Assembly (NCBI GenBank): GCA_964242735.1
Contig: CAXTAK010000001.1
Coordinates: 124,001-188,000, forward strand
Length of the DNA stretch: 64,000 nt
Source of the DNA: CADCUY01 sp964242735
GTDB taxonomy: Bacteria > Actinomycetota > Actinomycetes > Actinomycetales > Quadrisphaeraceae
Reading direction: 5' to 3'
A program made the position numbers and the translations under genes. Below, in pieces: positions 1 through 8,408 of this stretch (within the stretch, counting starts at the first letter, position 1; each line of letters starts with the position of its first letter). The notes under the pieces are model-generated. The model searched no databases. It was not told where the DNA came from and saw only the letters and a list, made by a program, of their open reading frames with translations.

Positions 1-149
1 GGTGCTCGACAGCCAGATCGGCACGCTGCCGTCCATCGAGCTGCACGACCTGGACCAGGGACTGCGGCTGGTCCTGGACCTGCAGGTCGTCCGCGACCCC
101 TGTCACCGAGCGCCCCTGCACCTCTGGCGCCTCGGTAGCCTCACCCGCG
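1..149. other. Upstream stretch of unclear coding status
   Basis: Before pyrF, the + strand frame starting at base 2 has codons ending mostly in G or C up to about base 110, as expected for the tail of a gene. That frame has no stop before it runs into pyrF, and its short translation is not one I recognise. A carB tail would be the usual neighbour of pyrimidine genes, but I could not confirm the CarB C-terminus. I therefore assign no gene. Confidence 0.3.
136..149 (+). promoter_or_regulatory. Leaderless promoter of pyrF
   Basis: A TAGCCT hexamer (136-141) fits the actinobacterial -10 pattern TANNNT and lies 8 nt before the ATG of pyrF. Transcription would then start at or next to the start codon. 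No Shine-Dalgarno sequence is visible. Confidence 0.5.
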
Positions 150-1061
150 ATGGACGCCACCCCCTTCGGCGCCCGGCTCGCCGCGGCCGTCGAGCAGCGC
201 GGCCCGCTGTGCGCCGGCATCGACCCCCACCCCGCGCTGCTGCGCGCCTGGGACTGCGACGACGACGCCGCGGGTCTGGAGCGCTTCGCCCTCACGGCGC
301 TGGAGGGCTTCGCCGGCGCGGTGGCCGCGGTCAAGCCGCAAGCGGCGTTCTTCGAGCGGCACGGATCCGCGGGCGTCGCGGTCCTGGAGCGGGTGGTGAC
401 CGCTGCGCGCGAGGCGGGGGTGCTGTGCGTCGTCGACGCCAAGCGCGGTGACATCGGCTCCACGATGGCCGCGTACGCCACCGCCTACGCCGGTGACGGC
501 TCACCGCTGGCCGGCGACGCGGTCACCGCCACCGCCTACCTCGGGCTGGGCGCGCTCGACCCGCTGCTCGACCTCGCCGCCGCCACCGGCCGGGGGGTCT
601 TCGTGCTCGCCCTGACGTCGAACCCCGAGGGCGCCGCCGTGCAGCACGCGATCAGCCCCGGCAGCGGGCGCAGCGTCGCCGGTGACATCGCCGCCGGGGT
701 CGCCGAGCGCAACGCCGCCCTGCTCGCCGGGGGCGGCGCCGCCCCAGCCGACGAGCGCGGCGCCAGAGGCGGCGCACCGCTGGGCCCGCTCGGCCTCGTG
801 GTCGGCGCCACGGTCGGGGACGCCCCGACCCGCCTCGGCATCGACCTGGCCGTCGACGGGCCCCTGCTGGCCCCGGGACTCGGCGCCCAGGGCGCCACCC
901 CCGACGCCCTCGCCGCCGTCTTCCCCCCTCACGTGCGCGCCAGCGGGGCGGTGCTGCCCGCGATGGGCCGCGAGCTGCTCACCGCCGGCCCGGCGCCCGC
1001 CGCCCTGCGGGACGCCGCCCGCCGCGCCGCCGACGACTGCCGTGCCGCCCTGGCCCGCTGA
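150..1061 (+). CDS. pyrF: Orotidine 5'-phosphate decarboxylase
   Basis: Catalyses the last step of de novo UMP synthesis, decarboxylating OMP to UMP in the cytoplasm. The 303-residue protein is the longer actinobacterial-type PyrF. It has an N-terminal GIDPHP substrate-loop motif (residues 23-28) and the catalytic signature DAKRGDIGS (96-104), with the paired Asp and Lys that drive the reaction. ATG 150 is chosen because it gives the family N-terminus and a -10 element stands 8 nt upstream. The stop overlaps the pyrD ATG (TGATG), so the two genes are translationally coupled. The order pyrF then pyrD is the reverse of what I usually expect in actinobacterial pyr operons. Confidence 0.95.
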   Translation: MDATPFGARLAAAVEQRGPLCAGIDPHPALLRAWDCDDDAAGLERFALTALEGFAGAVAAVKPQAAFFERHGSAGVAVLERVVTAAREAGVLCVVDAKRGDIGSTMAAYATAYAGDGSPLAGDAVTATAYLGLGALDPLLDLAAATGRGVFVLALTSNPEGAAVQHAISPGSGRSVAGDIAAGVAERNAALLAGGGAAPADERGARGGAPLGPLGLVVGATVGDAPTRLGIDLAVDGPLLAPGLGAQGATPDALAAVFPPHVRASGAVLPAMGRELLTAGPAPAALRDAARRAADDCRAALAR

Positions 1062-2113
1062 TGACCCACCGGCTGCTGTTCCCCCTGGTCCTGACCGCCT
1101 ACCGGCTCCTGTTCCACCTGGTGCTGCGGCGCATCGACCCCGAGCGCGCGCACCACCTCGGCTTCGGCGCCATCCGCCTCGCCGCCCGCGTGCCGGGGCT
1201 CGCCGCGGTGCTGCGCACCCTGCTGGCCCCACCGGTCGGGGGCGCCGCAGTCGTCGCAGGGGTGCGCTTCCCCGGTCGCTTCGGGCTCGCCGCCGGCTTC
1301 GACAAGGAGGCCGTGGGCGTCGCGGCGCTGACGGTGCTCGGCTTCGCCTTCGTCGAGGTCGGCACCATCACCGCCCACCCCCAGCCCGGCAACCCGCGAC
1401 CCCGGCTGTGGCGGGTGACGCCGGTGCGCGGGCTGCGCAACGCCCTGGGCTTCAACAACGCCGGCGCGCAGGCTGTCGCGGCCCGCCTCGCGGCCCTGCG
1501 CGCCACCGACCGCGGCCGCGACCTCGTCGTCGGGGTGAACATCGGGAAGTCGAAGGTCACCCCGCCGGAGCACGCGGCGGAGGACTACGCCGCCACCGCC
1601 ACCGCCCTGGCGCCCCACGCCGACTACCTCGTCGTCAACGTCTCCTCCCCGAACACCCCCGGCCTGCGCGACCTGCAGGCGGTGGCTCTGCTGCGCCCGG
1701 TGCTCACCGCCGTGGCGGCCGCGGTGGCCGCCGCCGCCCCGACCGCCACGCCACCGCTGCTGGTCAAGATCTCCCCGGACCTCACCGACGCCGACGTGGA
1801 CGCCGTCGCCGACCTGGTCCTCGAACTCGGGCTCGCCGGGGTGGTCGCCGTGAACACCACCACCGCCCACGACCTCGGGGCCGGTGGCCTGTCGGGGCCG
1901 CCGCTCCGCCCCCGGGGGCTGGACGTCGTGGCGCGCCTGCGCGCGCGCCTCGGGCCCGACCTCGCCGTGGTGGGCGTCGGCGGCGTCTCGACCCCGGCCG
2001 ACGCGCAGGCATACCGCGACGCCGGGGCCGACCTGGTGCAGGGGTACACCGGCTTCGTCTACGAGGGACCCCTGTGGGCGGCGCGCCTGAACCGGGCGCT
2101 GGCGCGCACGTGA
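1061..2113 (+). CDS. pyrD: Dihydroorotate dehydrogenase, class 2 (quinone-dependent)
   Basis: Oxidises dihydroorotate to orotate using FMN and passes electrons to membrane quinone (pyrimidine synthesis). Of 350 residues, the first 60 or so are the extra helical segment that docks class 2 enzymes on the membrane. GLAAGFDK (75-82) and the FNNAG segment near 131 line the FMN and orotate site. NVSSPNTP (193-200) carries the catalytic serine of class 2, where class 1 has cysteine. GVGGVST and GYTGFVYEGP near the end bind the FMN phosphate. It overlaps pyrF by one base and is the last gene of this unit, since a fresh promoter precedes mihF. Confidence 0.95.
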   Translation: MTHRLLFPLVLTAYRLLFHLVLRRIDPERAHHLGFGAIRLAARVPGLAAVLRTLLAPPVGGAAVVAGVRFPGRFGLAAGFDKEAVGVAALTVLGFAFVEVGTITAHPQPGNPRPRLWRVTPVRGLRNALGFNNAGAQAVAARLAALRATDRGRDLVVGVNIGKSKVTPPEHAAEDYAATATALAPHADYLVVNVSSPNTPGLRDLQAVALLRPVLTAVAAAVAAAAPTATPPLLVKISPDLTDADVDAVADLVLELGLAGVVAVNTTTAHDLGAGGLSGPPLRPRGLDVVARLRARLGPDLAVVGVGGVSTPADAQAYRDAGADLVQGYTGFVYEGPLWAARLNRALART

Positions 2114-2176
2114 CCCCGGCGCCGCGCCGCGGCGCCCTGACCTGGGCAGACGCCGCGCCCGGGGTGGCGGCCCGCG

Positions 2177-2206
2177 TTGTCGGCCGGGCGCCGCAGCAAC
2201 TAGGTT
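2177..2206 (+). promoter_or_regulatory. Probable promoter of mihF-gmk
   Basis: TTGTCG (2177-2182) and TAGGTT (2201-2206) are separated by 18 nt and resemble a housekeeping-sigma promoter. The leader to the mihF start would be about 45 nt and carries a good Shine-Dalgarno site. Confidence 0.45.
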
Positions 2207-2257
2207 CGACAGCATCCGGCACCGACCGTCGTCCAGCCCGAGACAGAGGTGAGCGCC

Positions 2258-2572
2258 GTGCCCCTCCCCATCCTGACGCCCGAGCAGCGCACCGCGGCGC
2301 TGGAGAAGGCCGCCGCTGCCCGCAAGGAGCGCGCCGAGGTCAAGAACCGCTTGAAGCACGCCGACGCCGCCCTCGCAGCGGTGATCGAGGAGGGCCAGTC
2401 CAACGACGTGGTGGGCAAGATGAAGGTCAGCGCCCTGCTGGAGTCCCTGCCGGGGATGGGCAAGGTCCGTGCCCGACAGGTGATGCAGGAGATCGGGATC
2501 GCCGACACCCGCCGGGTGCGCGGTCTGGGCGCGAAGCAGATCGACGCGCTCGTCACCCGCTTCGGCTCGTGA
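2258..2572 (+). CDS. mihF: Actinobacterial integration host factor (mIHF/sIHF)
   Basis: Small nucleoid protein of actinobacteria that binds and bends DNA; unrelated in fold to E. coli IHF. The roughly 104-residue product has the conserved N-terminal helix rich in Ala, Lys and Glu and the core from MKVSALLESLPG to VRGLG, which contains the helix-two-turns-helix DNA-binding part. I chose GTG 2258, giving MPLPILTPEQ, because it matches the family N-terminus and GAGGTGAG lies 4-5 nt upstream; GTG 2249 would add three residues and lies inside that Shine-Dalgarno site. Its stop overlaps the gmk start by 4 nt (GTGA), the usual mihF-gmk arrangement. Confidence 0.92.
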   Translation: MPLPILTPEQRTAALEKAAAARKERAEVKNRLKHADAALAAVIEEGQSNDVVGKMKVSALLESLPGMGKVRARQVMQEIGIADTRRVRGLGAKQIDALVTRFGS

Positions 2573-3150
2573 GCGAGCCCTCCGCGTCCCAGCTCGCCCG
2601 GCTGACGGTGCTCGCCGGACCCACCGCCGTCGGCAAGGGCACGGTCGCGGCGGACGTGCGCCGCCGGTACCCCCGTGTGCACCTGTCGGTCTCGGCCACC
2701 ACGCGCCCGCCCCGCCCGGGGGAGGTCGACGGCGTGCACTACCACTTCACCGACGAGGCGCGCTTCGACGCCCTCGTGGCCCAGGGGGCGATGCTGGAGT
2801 GGGCGGTGGTGCATGGCCGTCACCGGTACGGCACCCCGTCGGGACCGGTCCAGCGCGCGCTTGACGCGGGCAGCCCGGTGCTGCTGGAGATCGACCTGCA
2901 GGGGGCCCGCCAGGTGCGCCTGGCCATGCCCCACGCCCGGTTCGTCTTCCTCGCGCCCCCCAGCTGGCACGAGCTGGAGCGCCGCCTCGTCGGGCGCGGC
3001 ACGGAGGGACCGGCCGAGCGGGAGCGGCGACTGGTCACCGCGCGCCTGGAGCTGGCCGCGGAGGCGGAGTTCGACGTGACGGTCGTCAACGACGACGTCC
3101 CGCGCGCGGCTGACGAGCTAGTACGCTACATGGGACTGAGTACGCCCTGA
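2569..3150 (+). CDS. gmk: Guanylate kinase
   Basis: Phosphorylates GMP to GDP with ATP in purine nucleotide synthesis. The 193-residue protein has the P-loop GPTAVGKGT (17-25), the GMP-binding segment with SVSATTRPPRPGE and the YHF motif that follows it, and EIDLQGARQV in the core. The start is GTG 2569, overlapping the mihF stop by 4 nt, so the two are co-translated. Length is typical. The neighbours mihF upstream and rpoZ-coaBC-metK-priA-fmt downstream form the usual actinobacterial order. Confidence 0.95.
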   Translation: MSEPSASQLARLTVLAGPTAVGKGTVAADVRRRYPRVHLSVSATTRPPRPGEVDGVHYHFTDEARFDALVAQGAMLEWAVVHGRHRYGTPSGPVQRALDAGSPVLLEIDLQGARQVRLAMPHARFVFLAPPSWHELERRLVGRGTEGPAERERRLVTARLELAAEAEFDVTVVNDDVPRAADELVRYMGLSTP

Positions 3151-3234
3151 CGCGCCACCACGGACCCACCACAGGACCGCGCGCGCCCCTCGAGCCGGCT
3201 CCCACGCCCGACCACAGCACCGCGGAGGTCACCC

Positions 3235-3666
3235 GTGTCCGGAACCATCGCCCATCCCGAGGGCATCACCAACCCCCCCATCGACGACCTCCTCGAGGCC
3301 GCCGAGGGCTCGAAGTACGGCCTGGTCATCTACGCCGCCAAGCGCGCCCGGCAGATCAACGCCTACTACTCCCTCCTCTCCGAGGGGCAGCTGGAGAACG
3401 TCGGCCCCCTGGTGGAGACGCACGTGCAGGAGAAGCCCCTGTCGGTGGCGCTGCGCGAGATCGACGCCGGCCTGCTGACCGTCGAGCCCCACGACCCCAC
3501 CGCCGTGGACGCCGAGCCGGTGTACGCGCCTGACGCCGGCATCGACTTCGGCCGAGCCTACGACGGCACCTTCGACGCCGTGGGTGACGCCACCTTCGCC
3601 CTGCCGGGCGCTGACGGCACCGACGTCACCGTCGAGCCCGCGGAGGGCGACACCCCGCTTGCCTGA
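3235..3666 (+). CDS. rpoZ: RNA polymerase omega subunit with long acidic tail
   Basis: The omega subunit helps assemble RNA polymerase by clamping the beta-prime subunit. The conserved part (residues about 1-85) includes the NPPIDDLLE segment, the SKYGLVIYAAKRARQIN helix that grips beta-prime, and EKPLSVALREI. The protein has 143 residues where about 90 is usual; the extra 55 or so residues at the C-terminus are rich in Asp, Glu, Ala, Pro and Gly and look disordered. GTG 3235 is preceded by GGAGGT at a good distance. The 3' end overlaps coaBC by 8 nt, so the pair is coupled. Confidence 0.92.
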   Translation: MSGTIAHPEGITNPPIDDLLEAAEGSKYGLVIYAAKRARQINAYYSLLSEGQLENVGPLVETHVQEKPLSVALREIDAGLLTVEPHDPTAVDAEPVYAPDAGIDFGRAYDGTFDAVGDATFALPGADGTDVTVEPAEGDTPLA

Positions 3667-4930
3667 GGCCGCCCCCGATGCCCCCTCCGTCGTCCTCGGC
3701 GTCGGTGGGGGCATCGCGGCGTACAAGGTCGCCGGGCTGCTGCGGCTGCTCACCGAGGGGGGCGCCGCGGTGCGCGTGGTGCCCACCGCGGCCGCGCTGC
3801 GCTTCGTCGGGGAGGCGACGTGGGCGGCGCTGAGCGGGCAGCCCGTCACCGCTGGGGTGTGGGACGACGTGCACGAGGTGCCCCACGTGGCCCTGGGGCG
3901 CGCGGCGGACCTCGTCCTGGTCGCCCCCGCGACGGCCGACCTGCTCGCCCGGGCCGCGCACGGCGCCGCCGGTGACCTGCTCACCGCCACCCTGCTCACC
4001 GCCCGGTGCCCGGTGCTCATGGCACCCGCCATGCACACCGAGATGTGGCAGCACCCGGCGACGGTCGCCAACGTGGCGCTGCTGCGCGAGCGCGGCGTGA
4101 CCGTCCTCGAGCCCGCCACGGGTCGCCTCACCGGCGCCGACACCGGGCCCGGTCGCCTGCCCGAGCCGGAGGCGATCCACGCGGCCGCCCTGGCCCTGCT
4201 GCGCCGCGCCGCCGGAGGGTCCCGCGGTGCCGCCTCCGACCTGCGAGGGCGCCGTGTCGTGGTCTCCGCTGGGGGTACCCGCGAGGCGATCGACCCCGTC
4301 CGGTTCCTCGCCAACGCCTCCACCGGGCGCCAGGGCCTGGCGATCGCCGCCGCGGCGGCAGCGCGCGGCGCCCGGGTCAGCGTGGTGGCGGCCAACGTCG
4401 ACCTCCCCGTGCCCGCCGGCGTCGAGGTGGTCCGGGTGGGCTCCGCGGAGGAGCTGCGCACCGCGGTCCTCGCGGCGGCCGTCGACGCCGACGCGGTGGT
4501 GATGGCCGCCGCCGTCGCCGACTTCCGCCCCGCCCGGGCGGCGTCGACGAAGATCAAGCGGGGCGGTGCCGGTGTGCCGGTCCTGGAGCTGGAGCGCACG
4601 CCCGACGTCCTCGTCGAGCTCGTCGCCGCCCGCGCGACCGGCTCGGTGCCCTCGACCGCGGTGCTGGTCGGCTTCGCCGCCGAGACCGGCGACGCCGACG
4701 GCACGGTGCTCGAGCACGGTCGTGCCAAGCTCGAGCGCAAGGGGTGCGACGTCGTGGTGGTCAACGAGGTCGGCGCGGGCAGGGGCTTCGGCGACGTCAC
4801 CTCCACCGCGGTGGTCCTCGAGCGCGGTGGACCCCCGAGCGGCGCGGTCGTCGGCCCGGCGGGCAAGGACGTCGTCGCCGAGGCGGTGCTGGACGTGGTG
4901 GCGCGGCGTCTGGGCACCGCCGGCCCCTGA
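3659..4930 (+). CDS. coaBC: Bifunctional phosphopantothenoylcysteine decarboxylase/synthase
   Basis: Two consecutive steps of coenzyme A synthesis: CoaB couples 4'-phosphopantothenate to cysteine and CoaC (an FMN protein) decarboxylates the product. The N-terminal half begins with the flavoprotein fold (GVGGGIAAYK) and has PAMHTEMW; here the Asn of the usual PXMNXXMW motif reads His, which I recall as normal in actinobacteria. The C-terminal half starts near VVVSAGGTREAIDPVRF and has the KIKR segment of the synthetase. TTG 3659 is proposed because the fold begins soon after it, GGAGGG lies 11 nt upstream, and it overlaps the rpoZ stop. This gives 423 residues. Confidence 0.9.
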   Translation: MPEAAPDAPSVVLGVGGGIAAYKVAGLLRLLTEGGAAVRVVPTAAALRFVGEATWAALSGQPVTAGVWDDVHEVPHVALGRAADLVLVAPATADLLARAAHGAAGDLLTATLLTARCPVLMAPAMHTEMWQHPATVANVALLRERGVTVLEPATGRLTGADTGPGRLPEPEAIHAAALALLRRAAGGSRGAASDLRGRRVVVSAGGTREAIDPVRFLANASTGRQGLAIAAAAAARGARVSVVAANVDLPVPAGVEVVRVGSAEELRTAVLAAAVDADAVVMAAAVADFRPARAASTKIKRGGAGVPVLELERTPDVLVELVAARATGSVPSTAVLVGFAAETGDADGTVLEHGRAKLERKGCDVVVVNEVGAGRGFGDVTSTAVVLERGGPPSGAVVGPAGKDVVAEAVLDVVARRLGTAGP

Positions 4931-4939
4931 CCGCCTCAC

Positions 4940-4953
4940 TACGCTGGGACGTC
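4940..4953 (+). promoter_or_regulatory. Leaderless promoter of metK
   Basis: TACGCT (4940-4945) lies 8 nt before the metK GTG and only about 10 nt after the coaBC stop. This leaves no room for a SAM riboswitch or a ribosome site, so a leaderless transcript is the simplest reading. Confidence 0.5.
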
Positions 4954-6162
4954 GTGACGACCCCCTCCGCGCGACTGCGCCTGTTCACCTCCGAGTCGGT
5001 CACCGAGGGCCACCCCGACAAGATCTGCGACCAGGTCAGCGACGCCGTCCTCGACGCGCTGCTCACGCAGGACCCCCGCAGCAGGGTCGCGGTGGAGACG
5101 ATGGTCACCACCGGCCTGGTGCACGTCGCGGGGGAGGTCAGCACGTCGGGGTACGTGGAGATCCCCGAGATCGTCCGCGAGACGATCCTCGCGATCGGCT
5201 ACGACTCCTCCGCGAAGGGCTTCGACGGGCGCTCGTGCGGGGTGCAGGTCTCCATCGGGCAGCAGTCCACCGACATCGCCGTCGGGGTCGACCGGGCCCT
5301 CGAGGCCGCGGGGGACGGTGCGAGCGACCCCTTCGACCGGCAGGGCGCTGGTGACCAGGGGCTGATGTTCGGCTACGCCAACGACGACACGCCGGAGCTG
5401 ATGCCCCTGCCCATCGCGGTGGCGCACCGGCTCTCCGAGCGGCTCTCCGCGGTGCGCCGCGACGGCGTCCTGGACTACCTGCGCCCCGACGGCAAGACGC
5501 AGGTCACCATCGGCTACGACGGGGACGAGGCGGTGAGCGTCGACACGCTGGTGCTCTCCACCCAGCACGCCCCCGACGTCTCCCTGCAGGGCCGCCTCGC
5601 CCCGGAGGTGCGCGAGTCGGTCATCGACCCGGTGCTGGCCAGCCTCGACCTGGACACCAGCGGGGTGCGCGTGCTGATCAACCCCACCGGGCGCTTCACC
5701 GTCGGGGGCCCGATGGGCGACGCCGGGCTCACCGGTCGCAAGATCATCGTCGACACCTACGGCGGCTTCGCCCGCCACGGGGGCGGCGCGTTCTCGGGCA
5801 AGGACCCCAGCAAGGTCGACCGGTCCGGGGCGTACGCGATGCGGTGGGTCGCGAAGAACGTCGTCGCGGCCGGCCTGGCCCGCCGCTGCGAGGTGCAGGT
5901 GGCGTACGCCATCGGGGCCTCGCACCCGGTGGGGCTGTACGTGGAGACCTTCGGCACCGAGACCGTCGACGTCGCGGCGCTGAGCGCCGCCATCCGGGAG
6001 GTCTTCGACCTGCGGCCCGCGGCCATCGTCGACGCCCTGGACCTGCTGCGACCGATCTACCGGGCCACGGCCGCGCACGGGCACTTCGGGCGGGAGCTGC
6101 CGGACTTCACGTGGGAGCGCACCGACCGCGCGCACGCGCTGCGGGCGGCCGTGGGGGCCTGA
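4954..6162 (+). CDS. metK: S-adenosylmethionine synthetase
   Basis: Makes S-adenosylmethionine from methionine and ATP, releasing phosphate and diphosphate. The 402-residue protein has the family landmarks: FTSESVTEGHPDKICDQ near the N-terminus (ATP and metal binding), GDQG with the nearby GYA segment, and GGGAFSGKDPSKVDRS (phosphate-binding loop with catalytic Lys and Asp) around residue 272. GTG 4954 gives the standard N-terminus. It follows coaBC closely but has its own -10 element. Confidence 0.96.
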   Translation: MTTPSARLRLFTSESVTEGHPDKICDQVSDAVLDALLTQDPRSRVAVETMVTTGLVHVAGEVSTSGYVEIPEIVRETILAIGYDSSAKGFDGRSCGVQVSIGQQSTDIAVGVDRALEAAGDGASDPFDRQGAGDQGLMFGYANDDTPELMPLPIAVAHRLSERLSAVRRDGVLDYLRPDGKTQVTIGYDGDEAVSVDTLVLSTQHAPDVSLQGRLAPEVRESVIDPVLASLDLDTSGVRVLINPTGRFTVGGPMGDAGLTGRKIIVDTYGGFARHGGGAFSGKDPSKVDRSGAYAMRWVAKNVVAAGLARRCEVQVAYAIGASHPVGLYVETFGTETVDVAALSAAIREVFDLRPAAIVDALDLLRPIYRATAAHGHFGRELPDFTWERTDRAHALRAAVGA

Positions 6163-6244
6163 GCCGGCTGTCGGGCGTCGCCAGCCGTCGCCCACGGCAG
6201 CCGGTCGCCCCGTCGCTGTCGGTCGCCGGTGCTGGGATGACCGG

Positions 6245-8386
6245 GTGAGCAGCACGGGGTCGAGCACGGCGGGCGGTCAGCCGTCGCGCACCCGCTCCCG
6301 GGTGGCGAACGCCCCGAAGCCCCCCGAGCCGCTGGCCGACGTCGACCCGGTGGCCGAGGTCGTCGTCGACGTCGGGCTCGCCCACCTGGACCGGCCCTTC
6401 GAGTACGCCGTCCCCGCGTCGATGGGCGGCAGCGCCCAGCCGGGCGTGCGCGTGCGGGTGCGCTTCGCCGGGCAGGACGTCGAGGGCTTCGTGGTCGCCC
6501 GCAGGGCCGTGGCGCAGCACTCCGGGCGCCTCGCGCCGCTGCGCCGCGTGGTCTCGCCCGAACCGGTGCTCGATCCCGCGCTGCTCGACCTGTGCCGCAC
6601 CGTCGCGGACCACTGGGCGGGCACCCTGCCCGACGTGCTGCGCCTGGCGGTGCCGCGCCGCCACGCCGCCGCAGAGGGCACCGCGAGAGGCACCGCGTCG
6701 GCCACCGCGTCGGGGACGTCGCCGGGTGCGGACGCCGCTCCGGGTACCCCGCCGGGCACGGATGCGGGGCTGGCGCACGCCCCGCTGCCACCCCCGGAGC
6801 GCCCCGCTCCGGGGGTGTGGTCGCGCTACCCCGCGGGGGCGGCGCTGCTGGGGCACGTCCACGCCGGCTCCGCGGTGCGCGCGGTGTGGACGGCGCTGCC
6901 CGGCGAGGACTGGCCGGCCGCGCTCGCCACGGCCGCCGCCACCGCCCTGGCCGCCGGGCGCGGGGCGCTGCTGGTGGTGCCCGACCACCGCGACGCGGCG
7001 CGCGTCGACGCCGCGCTCACCGCTGCCCTCGGCCGCGGGCGGCACGTGCGCCTGACCGCCGACCAGGGGCCCTCGGCCCGCTACCGCGCCTGGCTCGCGC
7101 TGCGCCGCGGCACCGTGCGCGCCGTCGTCGGCACCCGCGCGGCGATGTTCGCCCCCGTCGCGAACCTCGGGCTCGCCGTGGTCTGGGACGACGGCGACGA
7201 CCTGCACGCCGAACCCCACGCGCCCTACCCGCACGTGCGCGAGGTGCTCGCGCTGCGCGCGCAGCACACGGGCGCGGCGCTGCTCGCCGCTGCCACCACC
7301 CGCTCGGTGGCGACCCAGCAGTGGGTCGAGAGCGGGTGGGCGCGCCCGGTGGAGGCCGACCGCGCCGCCGTCCGCGCCGCCGCGCCGCGCGTGGTGCTGC
7401 CCGGGGGGGAGTCCGAGGACGAGCGCGACAGCGCCGCCAGCTCCGCGCGCCTGCCCTCCCTGGCGTGGCGCACCGCGCAGCGCGCCCTGACCACCGGCCC
7501 GGTGCTCGTGCAGGTGCCCCGGCGGGGGTACCTGCTGACCCTGGCCTGCGACCGGTGCCGCGCCCGCGCCCGGTGCCGGCACTGCGCGGGGCCGCTGCAG
7601 CTGCCGTCGCGGGAGGCGCCCCCGGTGTGCCGGTGGTGCGGTCGGGTGGACGCCGGCTGGCAGTGCGGAGCGTGCGGGCACCACCGGGTGCGGTCGCTCG
7701 TGGTCGGCCAGCGGCGCACCGCCGAGGAGCTCGGCAGGGCCTTCCCCGGGGTGCCCGTGCGCCGCTCCGGCGCGGGGGAGGTGCTGGCCGTCGTCGGCCC
7801 GGAGCCGGCGCTGGTGGTGTGCACGCCCGGCGCGGAACCCGTCGCCGAGGGCGGGTACGCCGCGGCGCTGCTGCTCGACGGGTGGGCGCTGCTCGACCGC
7901 GCCGACCTGCGCGCCGGTGAGGAGGCGCTGCGGCGGTGGATGGGCGCGGCGACCCTGGTGCGCCCGGCGGCGGCGGGGGGAGCGGTGGTGCTCCTCGCGC
8001 CGGCGGGGCTCCCCCCGGTGGAGGCCCTGGTGCGGTGGGACCCGGCGTGGCTCGCGGCGCGCGAGCTCGCCGAGCGGCGTGAGCTGTCCCTCCCGCCCAC
8101 GGCCGCTGTGGCGCGCCTGACCGGCGCGGGCGGCCCCGTCGGTGCCCTGCTGGGGCAGCTGAGGCTTCCCCCCGGCGCCGAGGTCCTCGGTCCCGCGCCC
8201 CGCGAGCACCCACCGGGCCCGGTGCGCCCGGGGGCGGAGGACCCGGGGGTCTCCGCGCTGGTGCGCGCCCCGCTGACCGGTCGCGGTGACCTGGCGAGGG
8301 AGCTGGCGGCGGTGGTCTCGGCGCGCAGCGCCCGCAAGGAGGCCGGCGCGGTCAGGGTCGAGCTCGACCCGGAGGAGGTCGTGTGA
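6245..8386 (+). CDS. priA: PriA-like primosomal protein N' without ATPase motifs
   Basis: PriA recognises stalled replication forks and restarts replication. The 713-residue product keeps the N-terminal 3'-end-binding region (VDVGLAHLDRPFEYAVP) and the zinc-binding insert with eight Cys in CXXC-type pairs (about residues 435-480). The Walker A loop (GxxxxGKT) is absent: the expected place reads ALPGEDWPAAL, and the DEAH-like box reads WDDGDDLH. This loss is, as I recall, typical of actinobacterial PriA homologues, so it probably acts as a binding scaffold and not as a helicase. A Pro/Ala/Gly-rich linker occupies about residues 140-195. Confidence 0.88.
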   Translation: MSSTGSSTAGGQPSRTRSRVANAPKPPEPLADVDPVAEVVVDVGLAHLDRPFEYAVPASMGGSAQPGVRVRVRFAGQDVEGFVVARRAVAQHSGRLAPLRRVVSPEPVLDPALLDLCRTVADHWAGTLPDVLRLAVPRRHAAAEGTARGTASATASGTSPGADAAPGTPPGTDAGLAHAPLPPPERPAPGVWSRYPAGAALLGHVHAGSAVRAVWTALPGEDWPAALATAAATALAAGRGALLVVPDHRDAARVDAALTAALGRGRHVRLTADQGPSARYRAWLALRRGTVRAVVGTRAAMFAPVANLGLAVVWDDGDDLHAEPHAPYPHVREVLALRAQHTGAALLAAATTRSVATQQWVESGWARPVEADRAAVRAAAPRVVLPGGESEDERDSAASSARLPSLAWRTAQRALTTGPVLVQVPRRGYLLTLACDRCRARARCRHCAGPLQLPSREAPPVCRWCGRVDAGWQCGACGHHRVRSLVVGQRRTAEELGRAFPGVPVRRSGAGEVLAVVGPEPALVVCTPGAEPVAEGGYAAALLLDGWALLDRADLRAGEEALRRWMGAATLVRPAAAGGAVVLLAPAGLPPVEALVRWDPAWLAARELAERRELSLPPTAAVARLTGAGGPVGALLGQLRLPPGAEVLGPAPREHPPGPVRPGAEDPGVSALVRAPLTGRGDLARELAAVVSARSARKEAGAVRVELDPEEVV

Positions 8387-8395
8387 GGCGCGTCG

Positions 8396-8408
8396 TAGGC
8401 TCGGAGGA
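8396..8408 (+). promoter_or_regulatory. Leaderless promoter of fmt-rsmB
   Basis: TAGGCT (8396-8401) stands 7 nt before the fmt GTG. The 7 nt also contain GGAGGA, which sits too close to the start to be an ideal ribosome site. Confidence 0.45.

Noticed and set aside
1..149. 3' end of carB
   Set aside because: Expected from gene order elsewhere, but no frame gives a recognisable CarB C-terminus or a fitting stop.
4600..4953. SAM riboswitch before metK
   Set aside because: Only 23 nt separate coaBC and metK and a -10 element fills them, so there is no leader RNA.
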